From contig NZ_JAHCSG010000007.1 in assembly GCF_018474015.1 (NCBI RefSeq), positions 32,196-96,195 of the forward strand: a DNA stretch of 64,000 nt. The letters run 5' to 3'. Every line of letters starts with the position of its first letter. The stretch's first letter is position 1. This DNA comes from Williamsia sp. CHRR-6. Lineage in GTDB: Bacteria; Actinomycetota; Actinomycetes; Mycobacteriales; Mycobacteriaceae. The notes beneath the pieces are model-generated. The model searched no databases. It was not told the origin of the DNA and was given only the letters and a program-made list of their open reading frames with translations. Of this stretch, positions 26,817 to 35,591 are shown piece after piece. Position numbers and translations under genes: made by a program.

Positions 26817-27989
26817 TCAGAGACGCAGGTTGTGGCCGCCGGCCTGATCGAACACCGAGACCTTCGCGGAATCGAAGTGCAGCTGGGCGCGGTCACCACG
26901 CACGATGGTCGACTCCGGTGACAGCCGCGCCACCAACTGATTCGACCCCAGGTCGGCACCCGAGTCGGCCGCCAACTCGTCGAGAGCGTCGCTGGAGACG
27001 CGGTCACCGTCAACGGAGAAATAGGCGTACTTGTCCGATCCCATCGACTCCAGGGCGTCGATGGTGACGGTGATCGTGTCGGCGGGGTTGGCGATACGCG
27101 GATCGACCAGGCGAGCGTCCTCGAAGTGCTCGGGGCGCAGCCCGATCAGCACCTCGCCGTTGCTCTGACGCGCGCTCGCGTTGGCGACCACCTGCTGGTG
27201 ATCGGCCAGCCGCACCTCGCCCAGGTTGGTGTGCACCGCGTCGGTCCCGAGCTTTCCGGGTACGAAGTTCATCGCGGGAGACCCGATGAACCCGGCCACG
27301 AACAGGTTCTTGGGCGCGGTGTAGAGCTCCTGTGGCGTGCCGATCTGCTGCACCTCACCGCCGCGCAACACCACCACGCGATCGCCGAGGGTCATCGCCT
27401 CGGTCTGGTCGTGGGTGACGTAGACAGTGGTGGTGCCCAGACGCTGCTGCAGACGCGAGATCTCGGTACGCATCTGCACGCGCAGTTTGGCGTCGAGGTT
27501 CGACAGCGGCTCATCCATCAGGAATGCCTTGGGAGAGCGCACGATCGCGCGGCCCATGGCAACCCGCTGGCGCTGACCACCGGAGAGGTTGGCCGGCTTG
27601 CGATCGAGATAGTCGTCGAGCCCCAGGATCTTCGACGCCTCGGCCACCTTGGACGAGATCTCGGACTTCGACAGCTTGGCCAGGGTGAGCGGGAACGCGA
27701 TGTTCTCGCGCACCGTCATGTGGGGGTAGAGCGCGTAACTCTGGAACACCATCGCGATGTCACGATCCTTGGGTGCCTTCTCGTTGACTCGGGTGCCACC
27801 GATCCGCAGTTCGCCCGACGAGATGTCCTCGAGCCCGGCGATCATGTTCAAAGTCGTGGACTTCCCGCAGCCAGACGGCCCGACAAGGATGATGAACTCG
27901 CCGTCGGCGATCGCGATGTCGACCGAGTCGACCGCAAGTGACCCGTCCGGGTACTTCTTGCTCACCTTGTCGAGAACGATGTCGGCCAT
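26817..27989 (-). CDS. sugC: SugC/UgpC/MsmK-type sugar ABC importer ATPase
   Basis: 390 residues. Walker A GPSGCGKST near residue 37, signature LSGGQRQRVAMGRAIV near 134, Walker B KAFLMDEPLSNLDAKLR near 154, and a C-terminal TOBE regulatory domain with ESMGSDKYAYFSV. This is the carbohydrate importer class 1 ATPase. In mycobacteria the orthologue SugC powers trehalose recycling with LpqY, SugA and SugB; none of those is next to this gene. It may serve permeases encoded elsewhere, as MsmK does. The ATG at 27989 follows GGAAGGGACA. A possible -10 (TAACGT, complement of 28057-28062) sits within a small palindrome. Confidence 0.9.
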   Translation of the reverse strand: MADIVLDKVSKKYPDGSLAVDSVDIAIADGEFIILVGPSGCGKSTTLNMIAGLEDISSGELRIGGTRVNEKAPKDRDIAMVFQSYALYPHMTVRENIAFPLTLAKLSKSEISSKVAEASKILGLDDYLDRKPANLSGGQRQRVAMGRAIVRSPKAFLMDEPLSNLDAKLRVQMRTEISRLQQRLGTTTVYVTHDQTEAMTLGDRVVVLRGGEVQQIGTPQELYTAPKNLFVAGFIGSPAMNFVPGKLGTDAVHTNLGEVRLADHQQVVANASARQSNGEVLIGLRPEHFEDARLVDPRIANPADTITVTIDALESMGSDKYAYFSVDGDRVSSDALDELAADSGADLGSNQLVARLSPESTIVRGDRAQLHFDSAKVSVFDQAGGHNLRL

Positions 27990-28104
27990 GGGTGTGTCCC
28001 TTCCCGGCACCGGATGCGGTCTCCGGTGGGTTCCAACTGTGAATGATCGAGCACCAACGTTAGGCGGCACGCGCAGAGTTCGGGGCGAACTCGCCGGATA
28101 TGCC

Positions 28105-28593
28105 TCAAATCTGGAGCTTGGCCAGCAGATCTCGCGCCCGTTCAGCCGATTTGGGATCACAGATCACGTCGTAGCGTCCGGCCACCAGCTGCATCGTGGA
28201 GGCGAAGTCGCGCTGCCCGCGGGTAGCGGCGTAGGGCAGGGAGGTGGAGATGACGCCGAACACGATGCCGCCGATGAGTCCGAAGATGACCGGCGCCACC
28301 ACGTTGCCGGTGACGATGCCGACCAGCAGACCGAAGAACAGACCCAGCCAGGCACCCGAGGCGATACCGCCGGCGATCACCTTGCCCCAGGTGAGGCGGC
28401 CCAGCACACGCTCGACCTGCATCAGATCGACTCCGACGATGGTGACGTCCTCGACCGAGAACTGTTCGTCGGAGAGGTAGTCCACCGCCCGCTGGGCCTC
28501 GGCGTAGGTGCTGTAGGAACCGATCGGCCATCCGCGCGGCGGCGTCGGCAGTCCCATTCGATTCTGATCGTTGGGACGCATCGGATTGGTCAT
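28105..28593 (-). CDS. General-stress-protein-17M-like membrane protein (Rv1234 type)
   Basis: 162 residues. The N-terminal cytoplasmic domain GSYSTYAEAQRAVDYLSD is the hallmark of the YflT/heat-induced stress protein domain. Two glycine-rich transmembrane helices follow (LGLFFGLLVGIVTGNVVAPV and FGLIGGIVFGVISTSLP), then a short C-terminal domain. The ATG at 28593 is preceded by GGGGAGATGAC, a good ribosome binding site. Function unknown; stress-related expression is inferred from the family. Upstream of sugC on the same strand. Confidence 0.75.
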   Translation of the reverse strand: MTNPMRPNDQNRMGLPTPPRGWPIGSYSTYAEAQRAVDYLSDEQFSVEDVTIVGVDLMQVERVLGRLTWGKVIAGGIASGAWLGLFFGLLVGIVTGNVVAPVIFGLIGGIVFGVISTSLPYAATRGQRDFASTMQLVAGRYDVICDPKSAERARDLLAKLQI

Positions 28594-28653
28594 GTCATCT
28601 CCCCGTGAAGGTGATGTGGCGACATCTCGCGTGGCCACGGACTGAGCCCCAGC

Positions 28654-29667
28654 CTAGGGCGAGGAGCCGCCGTCGGTGGCGGCAGGTGGCGCCAGGTGCT
28701 CGCCGCCGGCCGGCGGCGGCTGGGTGGTGCTGCGCCGCAGGCCCGCGGCGCGACCCCGCGCGGCCAGCCCGCGGGCCATCGCCGCGCTCGCCTCGTCGAT
28801 CATCTCGCCGCGATGTCGCACCGCACCGCGTCGACCACCCGCGACCGAAGTGGCCTCGGCGTAGGCCTCCAGCAGGTCCTCGGCGGCGTCGTAGTCGGCC
28901 TGTCGGGGGGTGAAGATCTCGTTGACCGGATCGACCTGGCTGGGGTGGATGGCCCATTTCCCGTCGTAACCGAGAGCAGCGGCCGCCGCCGCCACGCCAC
29001 GTAGACCGTCGGCGTCGTCGATCGCCAGAAAGGGTCCGTCGATCGCGGCGAGTCCGTGGGCCCGTGCGGCCACCAGCACCGACATCAGCACGTGATGGTG
29101 GGCGTCGCCGACGGTGTACCCGTCGGGTTGGGTGCCGGTGGTCAGCGTCCGCATCCCCAAACTGGCGGCCATATCCGCCGGTCCGATCACCAGAGCCTCC
29201 AGACGTGGTGTGGCCGTGGCGATCTCGTTGATCCGCAACAGGGCCCCGGCGTCCTCGATCTGCGCCTGCACGCCGATGGCGCCCGGCGGGAGGGCCCAGT
29301 TCTGTTCCAGCTGGGTCAGGATCAGGTCCAGGGCGATCACCTGAGCAGCACGTGCCACCTTGGGCAGGATGATCGAGTCGATGTGCACGCCCGCACCGCC
29401 CACCACGGCGATCACGTCCTCGGTGGTCCACGGGGTGTGCCACCCGTTGACCCGCACCGCCCGCCGGCGACACCGCCAGTCCGGGTGCTGCAACGCGGCG
29501 ACCACCGTCGCACGAGCCTGAGCTTTGGCGTCGGGAGCCACCGCGTCTTCGAGGTCACAGAAGACCTCGTCGGCGTCGAGCCCACGCGCCTTGCCCAACA
29601 TCTTCGCCGAACTGCCGGGCACCGCGAGCACCGAACGCGGTGCGACCGGACGGGCACGAACGGTCAT
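28654..29667 (-). CDS. HpcH/HpaI-family CitE-like acyl-CoA lyase
   Basis: 337 residues of the aldolase/citrate-lyase-beta family. FCDLEDAVAPDAKAQAR and VIGPADMAASLG carry the acidic metal ligands, and KWAIHPSQVDPVNEIF is the conserved C-terminal signature. Relatives cleave malyl-CoA, methylmalyl-CoA or citramalyl-CoA, or act as thioesterases. The gene is not in a citrate-lyase operon, so the citrate-lyase name should not be used. The last 30 residues are Pro/Gly rich and extra. The ATG follows GAGGGGA with a 9-base gap. Divergent from the mgtE-like gene. Confidence 0.85.
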   Translation of the reverse strand: MTVRARPVAPRSVLAVPGSSAKMLGKARGLDADEVFCDLEDAVAPDAKAQARATVVAALQHPDWRCRRRAVRVNGWHTPWTTEDVIAVVGGAGVHIDSIILPKVARAAQVIALDLILTQLEQNWALPPGAIGVQAQIEDAGALLRINEIATATPRLEALVIGPADMAASLGMRTLTTGTQPDGYTVGDAHHHVLMSVLVAARAHGLAAIDGPFLAIDDADGLRGVAAAAAALGYDGKWAIHPSQVDPVNEIFTPRQADYDAAEDLLEAYAEATSVAGGRRGAVRHRGEMIDEASAAMARGLAARGRAAGLRRSTTQPPPAGGEHLAPPAATDGGSSP

Positions 29668-29799
29668 GGCTCAGATCCCCTCTGCGTCGAATGCTCCTGC
29701 GTCGAATCCGTGTGCCTCAGATCCGCGCGTGTCAGATGCAGTGGCGGCGAGGCGGGAATCGTCGGCCCCACCTGCATCGGCGCTCGACACCTCGCGCAC

Positions 29800-29812
29800 T
29801 ACCCTGACGATC
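29800..29812 (+). promoter_or_regulatory. Leaderless -10 element of the MgtE-N/CBS gene
   Basis: TACCCT (29800-29805) lies 7 bases before the ATG at 29813 and supports that start over longer in-frame readings. Confidence 0.5.
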
Positions 29813-31180
29813 ATGGCAGCTGTGAGCAAGGTGTTCGTGGCCAGGCTCGTCGGGCTCGCGGTCCTGGGGCCCGACGGCGAGTCCATCGGTCGCGTCCGAG
29901 ACCTGGTGTTGGCGCTGCGATACGACGCGGCACCGCCACGAGCCCTGGGCCTGGCGGTGGAGTTGACCACGCGCCGAAGGATCTTCGTCCCGATGCTGCG
30001 GGTGACCACCATCGAACCCGACTCGGTCACCCTCAACACCGGAACGGTGAGTCTGCGTCGACTGAACCTGCGGCCCGGTGAGGCGTTGGCCATCGGGCAG
30101 ATCCTCGATTCGCGGGTCAGCGTCGTCGATCCCGAGCATCCCGAGTTGACCGGCACCGAGCTGACGGTCCTCGACCTGGCCATCGAGCGCAATCGCACCC
30201 GCGACTGGGTGGTCACCCGGGTGGCCGTGCGCGCCCACCGGTCTTTGTTCGGCCGCCGCAGTGACACGCAGGTGGTGGAGTGGAGTTCGGTGCGCGGCCT
30301 CACCCACAGCTCACTGGAGCTGCCGGGTCAGGGTGTGGCACAAGCACTCTCACAGTTCGACGGGATGCGCGCCGCCGACGTGGCCAACGCGCTGCGTGAG
30401 CTGCCGGTCAAACGGCGTCAGGAGATCGCCGCCGCCCTCGACGACGAACGCCTCGCCGACATCGTCCAGGAGCTCCCCGTGGACGACCAGACCGACCTGA
30501 TCGGGCGGATGGAGGTCGAACGCGCTGCCGACGTGCTGGAGGCGATGGACCCCGACGATGCCGCCGACCTGCTCTTCGAGCTGCCCGACAGCGAAGCCGA
30601 GGCACTGCTGCAGCTGATGGATCCCGAGGAGTCGGCGCCGGTGCGACGACTGCTCACCCACTCCCCCGACACCGCCGGTGGTCTGATGACACCCGAGCCG
30701 CTGATCGTCACCGCCGCGACCACCATCGCCGAGGCGCTGGCCCGCGCCCGCAACCCTGATCTGACCCCCGCCTCGGCGAGTCTGACCTTCGTGGTCCGTC
30801 CGCCGACGTCCACCCCGACCGGAAAGTACCTCGGGTGTGTGCACCTGCAGGCCCTGCTGCGTGAACCGCCGGCCAACCTCGTCGGCGGGATCATCGACAC
30901 CAACCTCGGGCGGCTGGATCCGGCGGATTCGCTGGAGGCGGTGACCCGGTATTTCGCCACTTACAACCTGGTGTGCGGTCCGGTGGTCGACGCCGAAGGC
31001 CACCTGCTCGGCGCCGTCACCGTCGACGACCTCCTCGACCACCTGCTGCCCGAGGACTGGCGCGAAACCGAACTCGACGAGGGTGAGTCGGCGCAGGCAC
31101 CCGCCCGGCCCAGCATCCCGACACTTCGGCGTCCCGGCACCGGCGAGATCGGCCGCCCCACCCCCACGGTGGGACGATGA
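29813..31180 (+). CDS. MgtE N-terminal and CBS domain protein without the channel (Rv1232c type)
   Basis: 455 residues. The N-terminus is PRC-barrel-like (LVGLAVLGPDGESIGRVRDL). The MgtE N domain follows at about 165-285 (ADVANALRELPVKRRQEIAA; VDDQTDLIGRMEVERAADVL), then two CBS domains (TPEPLIVTAATTIAEALA; LDPADSLEAVTRYFATYNLV). The five-helix MgtE channel is absent, so this is a cytosolic sensor-like protein and not a complete transporter. It is coupled by ATGA to the DUF1003 membrane protein, with which it may form a unit. The same pair exists in mycobacteria. The ATG at 29813 is chosen on the -10 spacing and domain start. Confidence 0.85.
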   Translation: MAAVSKVFVARLVGLAVLGPDGESIGRVRDLVLALRYDAAPPRALGLAVELTTRRRIFVPMLRVTTIEPDSVTLNTGTVSLRRLNLRPGEALAIGQILDSRVSVVDPEHPELTGTELTVLDLAIERNRTRDWVVTRVAVRAHRSLFGRRSDTQVVEWSSVRGLTHSSLELPGQGVAQALSQFDGMRAADVANALRELPVKRRQEIAAALDDERLADIVQELPVDDQTDLIGRMEVERAADVLEAMDPDDAADLLFELPDSEAEALLQLMDPEESAPVRRLLTHSPDTAGGLMTPEPLIVTAATTIAEALARARNPDLTPASASLTFVVRPPTSTPTGKYLGCVHLQALLREPPANLVGGIIDTNLGRLDPADSLEAVTRYFATYNLVCGPVVDAEGHLLGAVTVDDLLDHLLPEDWRETELDEGESAQAPARPSIPTLRRPGTGEIGRPTPTVGR

Positions 31181-31719
31181 GCGAGCAGGGGCGTCGGTCC
31201 CGCCTGGACACCCCGGCCAGCGGGCGGCGTCGGTTCCCGATCCGCATCGACGCCGACGTGGTGGGCGTCTACAGCGAACGGCTTGCGCGCTTCCTGGGTA
31301 CCGGCCGCTACCTGGCTCTGCAGACCGTCGTGGTCATCATCTGGATCAGCCTCAACCTGTTCGCCGTCGGACTGCGATGGGACCCCTACCCCTTCATCCT
31401 GCTGAACCTGGCCTTCTCCACGCAGGCCGCCTACGCAGCACCGCTGATCCTGCTCGCCCAGAACCGGCAGGAGAACCGCGACCGCATCGCCTTGGACGAG
31501 GACCGCAGCCGGGCCGCGCAGACCAAGGCCGACACCGAGTTCCTCGCGCGGGAGCTGGCCGCGGTGCGACTGGCCGTGGGCGACACCGTGACCCGCGACT
31601 ATCTGCGCAAGGAACTCGACGATCTGCTGGGCGAGCTGAAGGAGGCGTTGCGGTCGCCGGAGGACGCCGGCAACGAAACCCGCTCCCGATCGCGACGCGA
31701 AGGACCCGACCCACGCTGA
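31177..31719 (+). CDS. DUF1003 membrane protein (Rv1231c type)
   Basis: 180 residues with two transmembrane helices (LQTVVVIIWISLNLFAVGL and PFILLNLAFSTQAAYAAPL) around the DUF1003 signature WDPYPFILLNLAFS. The cytosolic C-terminal half is an acidic/basic helix that may form a coiled coil (residues about 95-160). The ATG overlaps the previous stop by 4 bases. Function unknown; the tight link to an MgtE-N/CBS protein suggests a role in divalent-cation sensing or transport, which is inference. Confidence 0.85.
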   Translation: MSEQGRRSRLDTPASGRRRFPIRIDADVVGVYSERLARFLGTGRYLALQTVVVIIWISLNLFAVGLRWDPYPFILLNLAFSTQAAYAAPLILLAQNRQENRDRIALDEDRSRAAQTKADTEFLARELAAVRLAVGDTVTRDYLRKELDDLLGELKEALRSPEDAGNETRSRSRREGPDPR

Positions 31720-31741
31720 TCTCACCGCTCACCGAGGCGGA

Positions 31742-31755
31742 TACGCTGGTCGGCG
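31742..31755 (+). promoter_or_regulatory. Leaderless -10 element of mrp
   Basis: TACGCT (31742-31747) stands 8 bases before the mrp ATG at 31756. Confidence 0.45.
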
Positions 31756-32916
31756 ATGACTGACGACAGCACGCGACGTTCCCCGGCCGACCTGGAATCG
31801 GCCATCCGCTCGGCCCTGCGCTCGGTGACCGACCCCGAGATCGGCAAGCCGATCACCGATCTGGGCATGCTCAAGTCGGTGGCGGTCGCCGATGATCACA
31901 GCGTCGAGATCGGCATCTACCTGACCACGTCGGGCTGTCCGCTGCGCACCGAGATCACCGACCGGGTGACCCGCGCGGCCTCAGATGTCCCCGGGGTGGG
32001 TGCCGTGCGGGTGGAACTCGACGTGATGGACGACGCCCAGCGCACCGAGCTGCGCAAGTCGCTGCGCGGCGACCGCGCCGAGGCCGTCATCCCCTTCGCC
32101 CAACCTGGCTCCCTGACCCGGGTCTATGCGGTGGCCTCCGGCAAGGGCGGCGTGGGCAAGTCCAGCATCACGGTCAACCTCGCGGCCACCTTGGCTCAGG
32201 GCGGGCTCAGCGTGGGGGTGCTCGACGCCGACATCTACGGACATTCGGTACCGCGCATGTTGGGCAACGACGCCAAACCCACCCAGGTCGAGAAGATGAT
32301 CATGCCGCCGGCCGCGCACGGCGTGAAGTTCATCTCCATCGCGCAGTTCACCACCGGAAACACCCCGGTGGTGTGGCGTGGTCCGATGCTGCATCGAGCC
32401 TTGCAACAGTTCCTGGCCGACGTGTACTGGGGTGACCTCGACATCTTGCTGCTCGACCTGCCGCCCGGCACCGGCGACGTGGCGATCTCCATCGCACAAC
32501 TCATCCCCGGCGCCGAGATCCTGGTGGTGACCACCCCGCAGCAGGCGGCCGCCGAGGTGGCCGAGCGGGCCGGCGCGATCGCGCTGCAGACCCGGCAAAA
32601 GATCGTCGGCGTGGTGGAGAACATGTCGTGGCTTGAACTACCCGATGGTTCTCGGATGGAACCCTTCGGATCCGGTGGCGGGGCCATGGTCGCCGAACGA
32701 CTCACCCGCGCCGTGGGCGCCGAGGTCCCGCTGCTGGGTCAGATCCCGCTCGACACCCACCTTCGTGAGGGTGGCGATCAGGGCGTGCCACTGGTGCTCT
32801 CAGCCCCCGACAGCCCCGCCGGCGCGGCGCTGCGTCAGGTGGCACAGTCGCTGGCCGTGCGTCGCCGCGGGCTGGCCGGGATGAGCCTGGGTATCGACAC
32901 CACGCGCCGCACCTGA
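31756..32916 (+). CDS. mrp: Mrp/ApbC-type P-loop iron-sulfur carrier protein
   Basis: 386 residues. An N-terminal MIP18/DUF59 domain (LRSVTDPEIGKPITDLGM) precedes a P-loop ATPase with GKGGVGKSSI near residue 131 and LLLDLPPGTGDVAISIAQ near 234. Mrp proteins carry [4Fe-4S] clusters to target enzymes in the cytoplasm. The CxxC found in many homologues after VVENMS is replaced here by WLELPDGSRMEPFG, as I recall for actinobacterial Mrp, so cluster binding must differ. Convergent with tatB, ending 5 bases from it. Confidence 0.93.
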   Translation: MTDDSTRRSPADLESAIRSALRSVTDPEIGKPITDLGMLKSVAVADDHSVEIGIYLTTSGCPLRTEITDRVTRAASDVPGVGAVRVELDVMDDAQRTELRKSLRGDRAEAVIPFAQPGSLTRVYAVASGKGGVGKSSITVNLAATLAQGGLSVGVLDADIYGHSVPRMLGNDAKPTQVEKMIMPPAAHGVKFISIAQFTTGNTPVVWRGPMLHRALQQFLADVYWGDLDILLLDLPPGTGDVAISIAQLIPGAEILVVTTPQQAAAEVAERAGAIALQTRQKIVGVVENMSWLELPDGSRMEPFGSGGGAMVAERLTRAVGAEVPLLGQIPLDTHLREGGDQGVPLVLSAPDSPAGAALRQVAQSLAVRRRGLAGMSLGIDTTRRT

Positions 32917-32921
32917 GCGAT

Positions 32922-33398
32922 CTAGGTGGCGTCCCAGTCGGTGACCGACGGCCGCTCCTGCCGATCGCTGGGGGTCGGGGCCGACTTCTGCATCGAGACC
33001 GACGGTCCGTCGACGTCGAAGGCGGGGTCGGCCGCGTTGGTCGAGGCCGGGGTGATCGGGTCGATCACCGGCATGGGAGCCGACACCGGCTTGATCGGGG
33101 TGTCGGCGAACTCGCCGGTGAAGAACGAGTCATCGCCGTCGAGAAGATGTTTGGTGATCAACGACCGCGGTGACATGCCACGCAGTTCGTTGAGGTCGGC
33201 CAAGGGCTTGCGCAGGTCCTCGAACTCGGGGCCGAGGTCGTTCTTGAGCTGACTGGTGGCCCCGGAGGCATAGTCACGGACCTGCTTGAGGGATTTCATC
33301 GTCCATGACACCGCACCCGGTAGGCGTTCGGGACCCAGGATGACCAGACCCGCCACGAGGAGGACCAGAACCTCGCCCCATCCGACACTGCTGAACAC
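32922..33398 (-). CDS. tatB: TatB, Sec-independent translocase subunit
   Basis: 158 residues. The N-terminal transmembrane helix and hinge [20 protein letters not shown] is followed by the amphipathic helix [16 protein letters not shown], the classic TatA/B layout; location beside htrA and sigE matches mycobacterial tatB. The acidic Pro/Ser-rich C-terminal tail is typical of TatB. TatB with TatC receives folded twin-arginine substrates at the membrane; the molybdoenzyme at 4708 could be one. The GTG at 33398 has TAGGCT 6 bases upstream, so it can be transcribed alone. Confidence 0.9.
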   Translation of the reverse strand: MFSSVGWGEVLVLLVAGLVILGPERLPGAVSWTMKSLKQVRDYASGATSQLKNDLGPEFEDLRKPLADLNELRGMSPRSLITKHLLDGDDSFFTGEFADTPIKPVSAPMPVIDPITPASTNAADPAFDVDGPSVSMQKSAPTPSDRQERPSVTDWDAT

Positions 33399-33410
33399 GG
33401 TGTGAGCCTA
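33399..33410 (-). promoter_or_regulatory. Leaderless -10 element of tatB
   Basis: TAGGCT on the minus strand (complement of 33405-33410) lies 6 bases before the tatB GTG and just downstream of the htrA stop. Confidence 0.4.
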
Positions 33411-33411
33411 C

Positions 33412-34905
33412 TCAGTCGGCGACGGGGGTGAGGGTGGCGCTGAAGGTCCGACCGTCCCGCCAGTAGGTGAACCCGACCTCTTTGCCGATCGTCGAGGTTC
33501 GCACGGCCACCGTCAGATCCTCGCTGGCGTCGATCGGGCGACCGGCGAACTCGGTGATCACGTCACCTTCACGCAGCTTGGCCCTCTCCGCGGGCGAACC
33601 TTTGACGACGTTCTTGATCCGCGCTCCCAGCACCCTGTCGTTGCGCACCGAGTCGGCGTTCACGCCGATCTCGGCGTGGGTGGCCTTGCCCTTCTTGATC
33701 AGCTGGTCGGCGATGCCGCGCACCTCGTTGATGGGGATGGCAAAGCCCAGCCCGTAGGTCCCCTCACCTGCGCGACGCGCGGTGTTGATGCCGATCACCG
33801 CAGCGGAGTCGTCCACCAGTGGTCCCCCGGAGTTGCCGGGGTTGATGGCGGCATCGGTTTGGATCCCGTCGATGACTGCGTCGGTGTCGGACTCGTCGTC
33901 CGGTCGCAGCGGAACGGGTCGGTTGGTGGCGCTGACGATGCCCGACGTGACGGTGCGGTCGAGTCCCAGCGGTGAGCCGAAGGCCACGACCTCCTCGCCG
34001 ATCTGCAGGGCGTCGGAGTTGCCGAGCTTGGCCACCGTCAGTCCCTCGACGTTGTCCACCTTGATCACGGCGAGGTCAGTGCGGGTGTCGCGTCCGACGA
34101 TGCGCGCCGGGACCCGGTTGCGATCGAAGAAGGTGACTTCCAGCCGCGCCTTCTGGGTGGCGGCCAGAGAGATGACGTGATTGTTGGTGACGATGTATCC
34201 CGCCCCGTCGATCACCACGCCCGAGCCGGTGGCCACCTCGCTGTCGGTGCTGATGGTTATCGCGACCACCGCACGCTCCACCGCCGCCGCCACCCGAGCC
34301 ACGTCGCCGAGAGGCTTCTTGCCTGCCGGTGGCGGACCCGCCAGCTTCACGGTGTCGGAGTTGAGATCGGGTGAGACCTCTGCGGTCAGTCGACCGATCA
34401 GTCCACCGGTGGCACCTATCGCCAGGGCCACGACCGCCAGCACCGCCAAAGCCCGCCAGGACACCCAGCGGTCGAAGAGCAGTTGCCGCACGGTGAGTTT
34501 CGCTCCTGGCAGCACCGGTTGCGCAGCGACCTCGGCGGCCACCGCAGGCGTGGACAACGCCGCGACACTGTTGGGGTCACGCCAGGGATCGTCGTCGACA
34601 ACGGTGTCGGCGCGCGCACCGTAGCGAGCGTCGGGATCACGCTGCAACGCCTCGGGGGTGTCGGCGGGACGACCGAACGCCTCCCGCAGGATCGGGTCGG
34701 GGTCGGATACCACGGGCTGACGAGGCCGAATGCGCTGCTGTTCGGCGGCGGCGAACGAGCCGTCCACTCCGGCCGGTCGCCCGAACACCGCCGCAGTCTG
34801 CGGCGACACCGGGGCATGACGCCGCGGCGATCCGGCACCGGAGCCGGTCGGCGACGTTTGGGGATCGGACCCCGGCTGTTGCGACGGATTGGTCGGGTTC
34901 ACCAC
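33412..34905 (-). CDS. htrA: HtrA, membrane-anchored serine protease with PDZ domain
   Basis: 497 residues. A long cytoplasmic Pro/Gly-rich N-terminus precedes one transmembrane helix (about 150-171) and a trypsin-like domain with the catalytic triad His243 (TNNHVIS), Asp277 (RTDLAVIKV) and Ser359 (NPGNSGGPL). A PDZ domain occupies about 400-497 (VLGARIKNVVKGSPAERAKL). It degrades or processes envelope proteins on the outer face of the membrane under stress. It sits downstream of sigE and rseA and upstream of tatB, the order known for the mycobacterial SigE envelope-stress locus. It starts at two consecutive GTG codons behind GAGGACCT. Confidence 0.95.
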   Translation of the reverse strand: MVNPTNPSQQPGSDPQTSPTGSGAGSPRRHAPVSPQTAAVFGRPAGVDGSFAAAEQQRIRPRQPVVSDPDPILREAFGRPADTPEALQRDPDARYGARADTVVDDDPWRDPNSVAALSTPAVAAEVAAQPVLPGAKLTVRQLLFDRWVSWRALAVLAVVALAIGATGGLIGRLTAEVSPDLNSDTVKLAGPPPAGKKPLGDVARVAAAVERAVVAITISTDSEVATGSGVVIDGAGYIVTNNHVISLAATQKARLEVTFFDRNRVPARIVGRDTRTDLAVIKVDNVEGLTVAKLGNSDALQIGEEVVAFGSPLGLDRTVTSGIVSATNRPVPLRPDDESDTDAVIDGIQTDAAINPGNSGGPLVDDSAAVIGINTARRAGEGTYGLGFAIPINEVRGIADQLIKKGKATHAEIGVNADSVRNDRVLGARIKNVVKGSPAERAKLREGDVITEFAGRPIDASEDLTVAVRTSTIGKEVGFTYWRDGRTFSATLTPVAD

Positions 34906-34939
34906 AGGTCCTCACGTCGGGCTGTGCGCACCATCGAGC

Positions 34940-35404
34940 TCACCGAGTTCGCCACCGACTGGTGCGGTGCACCGGGAACCCGGGAGCGGCGAGCGGACCG
35001 GAGTCGCCGGCCGCGGCATCCGGGGCCTCGCCACCGCGATTGCCTGGGCTGGCGCGCAGGTCGATCTCGCGGGTGGGGATCTCGCTGAGCTGGCCGAGCA
35101 GCGCGGCAGGCATGGTGACATCGGGCGAGGACCGCAGCACTGACCGCGCTGACATCTGGGAGTCCACCTCGGCTGCGCACTCGGGGCAGGCGGCGATGTG
35201 GCGGGCGGCCCGTAGATGCGCCGACATCCGCAGCTCGCCGTCTACGAACGCCGCAACGGCTTCGGTCGCGAGGTGGTCGGTGGGTGCGAACCGGCGCCCG
35301 CCCGGCGTTCCGGGGGCCCGGTAGCGGGAGTTGGCGGTGAACGATGTCGCCGCAGGAGCCCAGGAGGAAAAGCCACGAGACTGAGGGCGATCGTGATCTG
35401 CCAC
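34940..35404 (-). CDS. rseA: RseA, zinc-finger anti-sigma-E factor
   Basis: About 154 residues. The ZAS anti-sigma motif is present as HLRAARHIAACPECAAEVD (HxxxCxxC, with an upstream histidine in PTDHLATEAVAAFVDGELR). It binds SigE and releases it on oxidative or envelope stress. No transmembrane segment is seen, as in the mycobacterial protein. The GTG at 35404 is chosen because AGAGGA lies 8 bases upstream; in-frame readings up to 35467 are possible. It lies between sigE and htrA on the same strand. Confidence 0.9.
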   Translation of the reverse strand: MADHDRPQSRGFSSWAPAATSFTANSRYRAPGTPGGRRFAPTDHLATEAVAAFVDGELRMSAHLRAARHIAACPECAAEVDSQMSARSVLRSSPDVTMPAALLGQLSEIPTREIDLRASPGNRGGEAPDAAAGDSGPLAAPGFPVHRTSRWRTR

Positions 35405-35591
35405 AGTCGTCGTCCTCTCCTCGGCCTGGGGGGCGGTCGTCTGCCGCAGGTGACCGGTCGACCCCACGATAGCGAACCGGCAGCCACCGGTGCCTGCTGA
35501 CGAGGCCCCGTGCGGGTCTAACCACCCCGGTTTCCCGCTGGTGTCGATGGGTCAACGAATGCCGCCGCCTGCGGGTTCCCCGCCGCCGCGC

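Noticed and set aside
26817..27989. Complete trehalose importer operon
   Set aside because: Only the ATPase is present; neighbouring genes are a ParB-like protein and a stress protein, not permeases or a binding protein.
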